From NCBI GenBank assembly GCA_016787565.1, contig JAEUUG010000003.1, positions 186,001 through 250,000 on the forward strand: a DNA stretch of 64,000 nt, written 5' to 3'. Source of the stretch: Cyclobacteriaceae bacterium (GTDB lineage: Bacteria; Bacteroidota; Bacteroidia; Cytophagales; Cyclobacteriaceae). The translations under genes and the position numbers were made by a program. Positions 44,034 through 54,700 of this stretch are shown here, piece after piece; the first letter of the stretch is position 1; each line of letters begins with the position of its first letter. The notes under the pieces are model-generated. The model ran no database searches, was not told the origin of the DNA, and saw nothing but the letters and a program-made list of their open reading frames with translations.

Positions 44034-44912
44034 ATGAAGCCGTTATTATCGCTTATTCGTGTAAAGCAATGGGTAAAGAATCTTTTCTTGTTTATCCCTG
44101 CTTTTTTTGCAGGAATTCTCTTTGACAGCAATACCTTAATGTTACTCGTACCGGGATTTTTCTCGTTTTCTTTTGTGGCCAGTGCCATCTATATTCTGAA
44201 CGATTTCCGTGACATTGAGGCAGACCGCAACCATCCTAAAAAGAAATCTCGCCCGTTAGCAGCCGGTACGGTTTCAATACCAGTAGCCTTTGTAGTTCTT
44301 GGTATCTTACTGGTAACTGGGTTTTCCATTGGATATCTTCTGAGTCTGAATTATTTCTTTGTATTGTGCATTTACTTCAGTTTGAATCTGGGATACTCCC
44401 TTGGCCTGAAGAATATCTCTATTCTGGACATTCTCATTGTGGCCTCTGGATTTTTATTGCGAACGATTGCAGGCGGTTTAATCTTGAATGTGCCCATGAC
44501 CAACTGGTTATTAATCATGGTTTTTCTGCTGGCTTTATTTATGGCGCTTGCCAAGCGATTGGATGATTTCATTGTCAATGAGCAGGACGGAGTTATTAGC
44601 CGGAAAACCGTTAAGCATTATAACCTGAATTTCATCCACAGCGGTATCACGATGTTGGCAGGAATTATAACGGTTTCCTACATCATGTATACCATCTCTG
44701 ACGATGTGAAGGCCCGTATGCACAGTGAGCATTTGTACTTTACTTCCATCTTCGTTGTGGCGGGTATTTTGCGCTACCTGCAAATAACCCTTGTTGAAAT
44801 GAACAGTGGTTCTCCAACAAAAATTTTGTTAACGGACAAGTTCATTCTTATTACACTGGCTGGATGGGTGTTGAGTTTTTTCATTATCATTTATAGTAAT
44901 ACTGTGTTATGA
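44034..44912 (+). CDS. decaprenyl-phosphate phosphoribosyltransferase-like UbiA prenyltransferase
   Basis: A 292-residue UbiA-superfamily membrane enzyme with about nine helices. It opens LIRVKQWVKNLFLFIPAFFAG in pattern, and has the prenyl-diphosphate/Mg motif NDFRDIEADRNHPKKKSRPLAAG and the second motif in the ALAKRLDDFIVNEQ region. This arrangement is that of the mycobacterial DPPR synthase (UbiA/Rv3806c), which attaches phosphoribose to decaprenyl phosphate in the first step to decaprenylphosphoryl-arabinose. The polyprenol length here is unknown. It overlaps the HAD phosphatase gene by 4 bp, the expected next-step enzyme. It is divergent from the GT-C gene. Confidence 0.88.
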   Translation: MKPLLSLIRVKQWVKNLFLFIPAFFAGILFDSNTLMLLVPGFFSFSFVASAIYILNDFRDIEADRNHPKKKSRPLAAGTVSIPVAFVVLGILLVTGFSIGYLLSLNYFFVLCIYFSLNLGYSLGLKNISILDILIVASGFLLRTIAGGLILNVPMTNWLLIMVFLLALFMALAKRLDDFIVNEQDGVISRKTVKHYNLNFIHSGITMLAGIITVSYIMYTISDDVKARMHSEHLYFTSIFVVAGILRYLQITLVEMNSGSPTKILLTDKFILITLAGWVLSFFIIIYSNTVL

Positions 44913-45505
44913 CAAGGACGCTTGCCTTGTTTGACTTTGACGGAACCATTACCCGTAAAGACAGTTTTCTTGAAGTCATTAAGCACTGCAAAGGTTCTTT
45001 GCATTTTTATTTCGGTCTGTTGGTGATGTCACCGGTTTTAGTGCTGTATAAATTCCGTATCATTCCTAACTGGCGTGCAAAGGAGTTATTCTTTTCTTTT
45101 TACTTTAAGGAGGATTCGTACATGGAGTTTCAGCAGCAATGCCGTTCGTATGCTATTGAAAAAATTCCATCACAAATTCGGCCATCAGCCTTACAGGCAA
45201 TTCGTGATCACCAAGCAAAGCAAGATCATGTTATTGTGGTGACTGCCTCTGGTGAGGAATGGGTTAAACCCTGGACAGATTCCCTTGGTATAGAAGTCAT
45301 TGCTACACGGTGGGCCTCGCAGAATAATAAGCTGACCGGAAAAATCGAAGGCCGGAATTGCTATGGCGAAGATAAAAAAGTCCGAATCCTGGAAAAAGTC
45401 AATCCTGCTGACTACTCTGCTGTAATGGCTTATGGTGATACACGAGGTGATCTGGCCATGCTTTCACTGGCGGATCAAAAATTTTACAAGTACTTCAACG
45501 ACTAA
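44909..45505 (+). CDS. HAD-IB family phosphatase
   Basis: A 198-residue HAD phosphatase of the SerB-like IB type. Motif I is FDFDGTITRKDSF (nucleophile Asp), motif II lies in VIVVTASGEEW, and motif III/IV is AYGDTRGDLAML with the metal-binding Asp pair. The cap (about 30-95) is helical and partly hydrophobic, hinting at membrane-near substrates. Coupled by a 4-bp ATGA overlap to the DPPR synthase-like gene, it probably removes the 5-phosphate from the prenyl-phosphoryl-ribose product. It is the last gene before a 246-bp gap with repeats and a terminator. Confidence 0.85.
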   Translation: MTRTLALFDFDGTITRKDSFLEVIKHCKGSLHFYFGLLVMSPVLVLYKFRIIPNWRAKELFFSFYFKEDSYMEFQQQCRSYAIEKIPSQIRPSALQAIRDHQAKQDHVIVVTASGEEWVKPWTDSLGIEVIATRWASQNNKLTGKIEGRNCYGEDKKVRILEKVNPADYSAVMAYGDTRGDLAMLSLADQKFYKYFND

Positions 45506-45515
45506 GTAGGCGATT

Positions 45516-45685
45516 CATTCCTCGCTAGGACGTTTCTGATTACGTCATGGGCAAGGAGCGGGCAAAGGCATGCGCACTGGCGTGACGAAGCAATCTTGTA
45601 AAATATACTTCATGGCTGTTCATCGGGATGGCTTCGTCATCCTACTGCAAAGCCATTGCTTCATTCCTCGCCATGACGTTTCTGA
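45516..45685. repeat. pair of 24-bp direct intergenic repeats
   Basis: Two copies of a 24-bp element (CATTCCTCG...GACGTTTCTGA) at 45516-45539 and 45662-45685 differ at 2 positions. Between them lie partly self-complementary pieces (GTGACGAAGC and GGCTTCGTCAT) that could form a stem. The look is of small dispersed intergenic repeats of Bacteroidota rather than a CRISPR (only two copies, 122 bp apart). No gene is seen in 45506-45751. Confidence 0.55.
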
Positions 45686-45692
45686 GGTAAGG

Positions 45693-45729
45693 CAAAAAAA
45701 GTGGCAACCGCCATTCAGCCGGTTGCCAC
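45693..45729 (-). terminator. rho-independent terminator of the giant esterase gene
   Basis: On the minus strand, a 10-bp perfect stem (GTGGCAACCG / CGGTTGCCAC, 45701-45710 with 45720-45729) with a 9-nt loop is followed at once by seven T (45694-45700). It starts 22 bp after the stop of the 9.8-kb gene. A textbook intrinsic terminator. Confidence 0.9.
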
Positions 45730-45751
45730 CATTTGTAACTTTTCAATTATG

Positions 45752-48700
45752 TTATAGTTTCAAAAACTTCCGGTGAACAAGTTTGCCCTTCACTTCAATG
45801 TAGAGTACGTAGTACCCGGAGCCTAGTGCGGAAGCATCCAGTTCAATACCACTTGGCGTATTGTTGCGTGATACCTTCCTGATGAATCGTCCTTCGCTGT
45901 CGTAGAATTGAATAGTAACCTTTTGATTGTTCTTTATCGATTCCGGTAATTTCAATTTGATATAATCGACAACCGGGTTCGGGTATAGGGTAACACCATC
46001 CTGGTGTGCAGATCCTTCTGTGCCCGTCACCATAAATTCGATCGATTCCGAAATTTTTGTGCAACCTCCGCTGGTGGCAGCAACCGAATACAGTCCGGAT
46101 TCCACCGGTTCAAAAGTATGGCCAGTGGCATTTTCAATGGGAACACCATTGATTAACCACTGAATGTTAGTTTCAACACTGGATACCAAATTGGCACCGG
46201 AGACATTGATAACCGGTTTTTCAACCACATTGACATCAACCAAAACTTTTTTGCGTACACCTTCACAACCATCGTACTGGATGCCTACAAAATAGGCTGT
46301 TGAATTTTTAAGCGTTGGTGTAATGAAAAATCCGGAAGCATCCGATGCCAGTGGTGATTCATCACCTTCCTGCTTGTACCAGTTATACATACCTCCATTG
46401 GGGGCGCCCGATGCCGAAAGTGTTGCCACTTCACTTTGACAAACCGAAGCATCCGGAACCTGTGGTGTATGTGTGGCTTTGTACGTCAGCATAGCCGTTG
46501 TCGACAGTGGTGTAGGTGAGCAACCATCGTACGCAGCGCGCAACGAAAGTTGATTTTCCCCATAAACGAATCCGGAAGAAGGCAAGGAAATTTCAGCGGT
46601 ACTACCGGTTCCCTGGAAGCTGGTCAGTAGCAGGTTATTGGCCAGTACATCATACATTACACCGGCTTGTGTTTCCTGTAACGTTAATGAAGCGGACTGA
46701 CCGGCTTCACACGCCACAGCATCGCGAAGCAATACCGGGATGGTGGTGCGAATAGCAGGTTTGGCAATACGTAGCATGAACCGGTTGTTGCCATAGGTTT
46801 GCGCATCTTCGGTTACCATGAAGGTATAGGTCTTACCTTCAGTGATGGTTGTTTCCGATCCGGTGAACTGATCAAACAACGTAACTTCTACTGGGTAATC
46901 AAAGCTGCTCAAATCATCAAAGCGTAAGGTATAATTTCCGGGCAGTGCTTTGGTGATGCTGAGGTTAATATCCTTTTCGCAGAAACTCATTCCGAATGTA
47001 TTCAATGCCATCTTCGTGTTACCGATAAGGGTGGCGAGGTTAAACTCATCTTCCATGAATTTGGAAGCATCTACTTTTGGATCAATTCCATCGGTACCGT
47101 GTTCATTAAAGTGTACATAAGCATAGTCTTTCCGCGTACCTTTTTGTAGGGTCATCAACACATAATTGCGCGGGGATGTTTCCCGGTACACGGTAGCATT
47201 GTTCGTAATGAACTTGGCGTCTTCTGTCAGGCGAAGCGCTGGATCAGGACCAGAAGCCTGTACCCAGAACGCCTGTCCCTGGGCAATCACTCCGGTAAAA
47301 CCGGGTGAGCCCAAAGCGGTTTCTTTATTATACCACTCAAATGTTCCGGTTTCCCAGGTTACGTTATTGCGAATGTATATGGTTTGTGCAATGTCTTGGG
47401 ATGTCCATCCTGCGTCAGTCCAACGGATAGGAGCAGGGTAGGGGTTACCCAATAAATTCCAGCCGACATCGCCATAGCGATCTTTTTCGGTTGGTGCACC
47501 GGGGTTATCAATACCCGAATAGTTGCCTGTTAACGTGAAATCGTGATTGCCCTGTTTAACATTTCCGGTAAGCCTTAGTTTGCTCGAGGTGGTAGCAAAA
47601 TCTACCAGGGAGTATCCTCGACCAACCGTCAGGGTTTCCTGATTCGTTGCCACCGGGAAGGGTTGCCAGCCTCCATTTTCTTCATCGTAGAAGTAGAACG
47701 AATGCGAAGGTGAATTAATGTTGTTGCTGCCGGTGAATGGTCCGACAATCTTCATCCCTTTCTGCCAGTCGGCAACTTTAATATTGAACACAGGTGTACT
47801 CAGGTAGCGGTAAATCTGTCCCTTTGAAAGCACATACCGTTGGAACTCCAGTTTACCAACAATAGTCCCCTGGTTGCGGATAGGCGCAACATAGGCGGTA
47901 CCGGCAGCATTTGAAACCAACACAAGTTTCTCGTTTGCATTAAGACGCCCGTTGGTTATTTCGAGCTTTTCGCGAATGTTCAATTTCGACTGAATGGTAA
48001 CCTGGCCGGAAGGGTTTGAATTGAGCGTGAGTGAGCGAAGAGTATCGCGTACGCCCGTACTGTTAAAATACAGGTTCGAGAATATGGCCCCCGTTGAGTT
48101 AATGGTAAGCGTACCGTTGCGCGTCCAGATTTCCCCGGTTTCTTCGTTGGTGTTGATACCGGCCGCTCCTGTGACCACAAGGGAGTTCCCTTTCAGATCC
48201 AGGTATGACCCATTGGCGATGACAAGTCCGCCACCTGCCGCTGTTGAACCAAGCGTTATTTCAACCGGAGTTACACCATTGTTATTAATGTTAAGACTTG
48301 AGTTATTGGATACTTCCATTTTATAGAAGCTTATGGCACTTTCATTGGCTGTCAGGTTCTGGGAAGTACCGCTGTTAAAGTTCAAGGTGAGTAACCTATC
48401 GGGAGAAGCGAGTGCCGGGTTACCATTCACCGTGAGGTTACCGGCAATAGACAACGTTGTATTGTTACTGGTGGCACCGTTCAGTTCCACACCATCGTTT
48501 ATGCTCAGGTTCTGCACCAGGTATGTACCCGCACTAAAGGTTTTAATGGAGGCATTACCTGTAAATTCGATGTTGCCATAGTTAGCGCCCGGTATGTTGT
48601 TGGGGTTACCGCTAAACGTTATCGTTGAGGTAGGCGCCAGCGTACCAAACTGTGGCGCTTCGGTTGCATTTACATAGAGGTGGGCATTGTTACGCACTTC

Positions 48701-51700
48701 TACAAAACCATCCAGAATTTCATCGATGGTCAATTCAACGTTATCCATTACAACTACACGCGAGTTCGATCCGCTCACCGTCCACGGTGACGATACGGCT
48801 GCATTGCGGGTTAAAATATATTGCTGATCGTTTTCCACAAAATTAAGCGGATTGCTTCCTGTACCATCGGGATTCGTACCCCAGGTAGTAACATCCGTAA
48901 TATCCCCTGTTGCTTTGGAGTAATAATCCGTAGGTACTACAGTAGAAGGCAAGGTAGTAACCTGTAACGCCTGGCTGTATCCGGAGACATTCCCCTTCAA
49001 ATCTACGGCCCGTACACTGACGATGTAAGTCGTAGCCGGCTGCAGACCTGTAATACTGGTAGTGGTTAATGGAACCGTGGCAATGAGTGTTGAGCCTCTG
49101 TATACTTCATAAGAGCCAACGCCAACGTTATCGGTGGAGGCATCCCAACTCAGGGTAAACGAAACATCGGTGATGTTGGAAGCAACCAGGTTAAGCGGCA
49201 CAGAGGGTGGTTCTGTATCGAAGGTAGCGGCCAGCGGAGTATAGGACTGAATCTCCAGCGAGTTCCAGATACCGTATCGCCCACCATCATTATCCGCTGC
49301 CTTGATCGAGAAAGTAATGGTACCATCCGGACCGGGACGAATGCCACGAATGGCATCCTTGCGGTCAATATTCTTACCGTTGTACTGCCCAATCGTTTGC
49401 CCGTTGGCCGAATATTCCGTAGCATAAATCATCCCGGCTTGTGTGTTACCCGACCACTGGTTACCCAAAAAGAGTAAGTCATAATCTTTCGTAGGATCAA
49501 GGTCTTTCAGCACATATTCTGTCGCATCATCATACGCTTCGTAGTAGTAGTAATTTTGCAAGACTTCATCCGGGTAGTTAGGATAAGTACGCACGGTGCC
49601 GGTTACATATCCATTGACGTTGTTACCGCCCAGTCCCCACTTGGTAATTTCCAGGTCAACCGTAGTAGCGGCCCCGTCAAAGTTTGTGAAGTTTAAGAAC
49701 TCAAGTCCCTCCTGTGCCGGTAAAGCCAGGTTGTTCCAGGGTGCAGCGGCCTGAGCATGGCCGGCACCGGCTGCTGAATTCACGTTGATCAGAATGATCT
49801 GGTCAAGTGAAGTGGCAAGGGCATCGTTGGAGTAATCAGAAAACTGACCGCCCTTTTTGGCGCGCACTCGGTAAATGTAAGCCTTGTTCTGGGGTAACCC
49901 GGTGTTCGTGTACGTTTCCACATTTTGGTTCACGGAGGCAATCAGGGAAAACGGACCGGTTTGTGATTCCGATCTCCAGATTTCAAAACCTCCGGAAGCA
50001 TCTTCATCCGATGAATTATCCCACCAGCTTAACTGGATGGAGTTTTTGGTAATGCCGCGTGCCGTTAAGTTGGAGGGCCTGCGGGGTTTAGCTCCGGGCG
50101 TGTACGCCTCTACCACCATACCACTCAATACAGCATCGCGGTGTGGAACGCTCAGGGCAGGAGTAACGGTTACTTCGTTTGCTGCCTTTTTCACATTAAT
50201 TGTAATGGCACCGCCTGTTGGCGCAATACCAGTAAACCGGACAATGTTATTCTGGTTTTTAGATGTGTAAAGTGTTTTGCTCACCCCACCAACGGTGTAT
50301 ATGGTATTGGTAAACCAGTATTCATTGCGGCTTCCTACCAGCGCAATGTTGTAGCGTTTGGAGTTATCCAGGTTGGCCAATGTAATCGTAACTCCTGTTG
50401 TAGAACTGGTTGTTGTCCAGCCACTTTGAAGGACATTATCCGGATAAATACCGGAGTTGTTACCAGTATTAACACCAAGGGTGTTGCTGTTGCCAGTCCA
50501 AATGTTTACGTTCAATTGCATACTGGAAAATCCCGGGCCTGAATTGGAGGTTTCACCTATTGAGTTTAGCACGGAACCCATATTGTTGTATGGCAGTACA
50601 GTATTGTACCAGGGTGCACTTGCCGCTGATTCATTGGTGGATGCAAAGTTAAAGTACACTGCTTCATCAATCTCCTCATCCAGCACCAGCAGGGTGAAAT
50701 TCTGAATGATTTCACCGCCAAAATTATCTGCCGCTTTTACGGCAATGGAGTAGGTGCCAATGTTGGCCACCTGGGGTGAGAATATAAAGAAACCTGTACC
50801 ATTGCCGTTATCCACAAAAGAGGCAAAAGCAGGAATGTTCTGCCCGCTCAGGGTAATGGCATCATTTTCCGGATCGGTAGCCGAAATATTGGTGTTAACC
50901 GTTTGCCCGGCCCGCACGGTAATGGTGCCCGGGTTCGTCAGTACAGGTAAGCCATTTGGTGTGGTAATCACCCCCACGGCAGTCTCGGTGGGTGGAGGAA
51001 AAGCATTATAAGCCTCTACTTTATAGTAATACGTTGTACGTCCAGTAAGCCCGGTATTGGTAAATGTGTGGATATCTGCACCAACATTACCCACCTCCAC
51101 AAACGGGCCAGCGGCTGCTGCACTGCGAAAAATTCTAAAACCTGTTTCATTCGAACTATTGTCCTGCCAGTCAACTTTAACCGAAGTATTCGAAAGGGCT
51201 GTTAATTGCAGGTTCGTTGGCGCTGTAGGGGGTTCAGGGGCATCGGTAAATGAACCGGTGAGTATTATGGCACTTACATAATAGTATTCACCTGTCGTAG
51301 TAGGCTTTGTTACATTTACGGTTAGGTTTCCTGCGGCTGTTGGACTCATATAATTACTGGTCCATGTATTCGATGTGTTATTAGTGGTCAATTGATCAGT
51401 GGTCTGGTTCGTTCCTGGCGCACCTAACCCCGAAATTGTAAATCTGGAAGTAAGTGGCGTTCCCGATGGGGAGGCACCATAAACAGTTACTCTATACTTG
51501 AGTTTTGTGTTAAGATTGGCAAAAGTCATGGTAGTATTTGTATTACCATTTCTTCTGTAGAATGATTCCCTTACTTTTTTAGTGAATACAGCATTTGCAT
51601 CAGCCGGGAGAGTTGTGGTGTATGTACCGGAGGTATTGTTCCATGAGTTAGTTGTATTAAACGTAATATATGGGACAATTTTACTTTGATCATCAAGCAA

Positions 51701-54700
51701 CCCTGTTCTAGCAGTTCCAACAGGTGCCCCCATATTATTCCAGGGAGGGGCTTCATAAAAAGCAGGTACATTGTTTGAGACGAAGTTTACTGCGATCGTA
51801 AAAAACCGATCCACCGGAGTAACAATGAGCGAGAAGGTTCGTGTAGTTAAACCACCCGCATTGTCGCGGAAGTTAATGGTGATGTTTTCGTAAACACCCG
51901 CTTGCCCAACTTGTGGGCTGATGGTCAACGTAAAGATTCGCGGGTTGGAAGTGGTTCCGGTCCATGCTGTGCTGACGAAAGATGGGAGATTAATAAGATC
52001 ACTTCCGGTAGGTTGATTCAATGTGTTATTGCCTTCTGGGTCTGTTACGGTAATAACAAGTGATAATGATCTGCCTTCTTCCACTACCTGGTTTGTGATA
52101 ACAGCCGGGCTGGTAACCGGATTGGTGTTTGCACCAAAAATTATTGTAAAGGTAGTATTGGTTGTGGCCAGGCCATCCGAAGCATTGATGCTCATCGTAA
52201 AATTAGGTTGGGCCGGTACGTTAACGAAGGTCAGCACCAATCTGCCGTAGCCATCATCAGATGCTGTGGCCCCGGTAGGTAAACCGTTGGGGAAGGTAAA
52301 GGCAATCGGGTCACCGTCAGCATCGGTGGCTGTTACGGCAATAGTTTGTGGAGCATTCAGCGCAAAGGGTGGCTGGGTTGTAATGTACTGGTTAGCCACT
52401 GTGGGTAACAATGGTGCGCGGTTAAGGGTAGTGGCCGAAACAATGTTGGAGTAGGCTGATGCTGTACCCCCGCTGCCGAGCGATCGCACCCGGTAATAGT
52501 AGGTACTGTGCCCGTTTACCTGCGTATCGCTGAAGGTAACAACATTGGTAGCCGTGGTGGCAATGGTGGTAAAAGTAGCCGGATTATTAGAAGTAGACCG
52601 CTGCAATTCGTAGCCTGTTTCGTTTGAAACATTGCTCCACGAAAGATTCAATTGGGTAGCTGAAACTACCGTAGGAACATTCAGTGTAGGCACCAGTGGT
52701 GCTGTGGGCGCATTAGCCGTACGGACAAAAAGTGCTGAGTTAAACGAAGAGGCAACGATGTTTACCCACGAGGATGCGTTGGTGGCGTTGATGGCGCGTA
52801 TTCTGTAATAGTAGTTGGTAGCCGGAGTAAGACCGGTATCGGTATACGTACGGGTTGATCCGGTGCCCGGTCCGGCTGGTGCAACGGCAATATTGGTATA
52901 GGTACCGTTTTGTGTTAGTGAGCGCGAAATCTCAAAGCCGGTTTCGTTATTGGCATTGTCGGTCCAGCGCAGTTGTATAGAATTGAACGTAGGCGCACTG
53001 TTGGCTGTGAAATTACTCGGAGCACTTACAGATGCCGGATTGGTGGCGGCATCGCGCAAGCGGCTGTCGGGTATGGTTTGCTTGCTGATGCCAGGACCTT
53101 GCCAGCGCACGGTAAGGCAGGAGCCTCCTGCGTTTTGAAAATACCTGACTTTAATGGGGTAGATACCGGCCGTGAGGCTTACACTACCGCTCTTTTCGCT
53201 ACAGCCGTGGTTGCCATCGTAATTGATAACCTGGTTGTTGTTGATGTAGAGGCGGCTGCCATCATCGGAAGAGATATAAAAGGTATAGTTTCCGGTTGTC
53301 GGAATGGTGATGAAACCATCATAAATGAAGGCATAGCTGATGGTTTGGGTACGCGGGCTCATATCGAAGTTCGCCACAACTCCGCTCTTCACGTATGTAA
53401 AGTTTTCAATATTATCGGTGGTGGTGATGCTACCATCGGTGGTATAATAGTCGTACAACAACCCGGTGTTAATAGCCTGCACACTGAGCTGGTTGCTGAC
53501 CGGTGAAAGGTTTCCGGCAGCGTCTTTGGCGCGTACAGTGAAAGTGTACCATTGAAATGCCACCACATTGGTGGATTTGTACGTGAGGTTGGTTGTGGAG
53601 GCCACCAAAACACCATCCTGGTAAATATTATATTCCGTTACACCTACGTTGTCCGTTGCAGCGGGCCAACTGAAGTTCACCTGGTTACGCATGACAATAC
53701 CCAGGCTAATGACCGGGGCGGTGGGTGGAGTTGTGTCCAGGCCTGTATTGGCTGAAACAACGGGTGTATAGGCTGACCCGCCTTCACAACTATAGGCGCG
53801 CATGCGATAATAGTAGGTGGTTCCCGGTGTCAGGTTCGTATCGGTGTACGCTTGCGGATTGTTGGCACTGTTTGTTGCAGGAATAATGGTAACCAAGACA
53901 TACCCGCTGCCGGCCGAAGTGGAGCGGTATAGTTCAAAACCTGTTTCGTTGGCAGAACGATCGTCCCAGTTAATTCGGATGCTGGTTTGCGAAAGTGTAT
54001 TGGCTGCAAAATTTGTGGGCGGGGCAGGCGTGTTGAGAGTGCTTTGCGTGGTAACACAAACCGGTTGCGAATAGATACTTAAGCAGCCCACGGGTGTGGC
54101 CCTGAATTCGGAGGGGGTAATTCCATTCGCGGCAAAGCCGGTACCCGGATTATCGCGCACAGCTACTGTATAATTTCCGGCTGTACTGGCTACAAAATTT
54201 TGGGTTTGGGCAACATTTGAGCCATTGAGTTGCCACTGATAGAAAAATTTGTTGGCAGGACCGAGCAAGGTAACATCCGGGCTACCATCCAAAGCCGGAA
54301 GTGTGGTGCTTTTACCTCCTGTTGAAATGGTGGGTGTTGGAGATGGGCCTTTGTTGTTATCAATCACTACCGGATCAGACCACTCTGACCAGCCGAGGCT
54401 GGGATCTTGCCGCCTGAAGCGCACGCGGTAGCTTCCGGTTTGTGTTACAGTGATTTCGTTGGTGTTCCCACCAAATGGGCTACCGTCTTTCTCCCACTGC
54501 CATTCTACAATACGCATAATGGAGTTATTGCCGATTGGGTTATTGGCGGTTACGCCAAGTTTGATATTTATCGCATCTCCTGCACAGAAAGAGGTTTGCT
54601 GATTCTCAACCCAGATCATGTTTTTCTTCTTGCTGAGAAACCAGGAGAAGAAATCTGCTTTGGCATATTCCGAGTTCCAGGTGCCATGCCCAAGTGTTGG

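Noticed and set aside
45516..45685. Two 24-bp direct repeats as a minimal CRISPR
   Set aside because: Only two copies, 122 bp apart, with mismatches and no cas genes.
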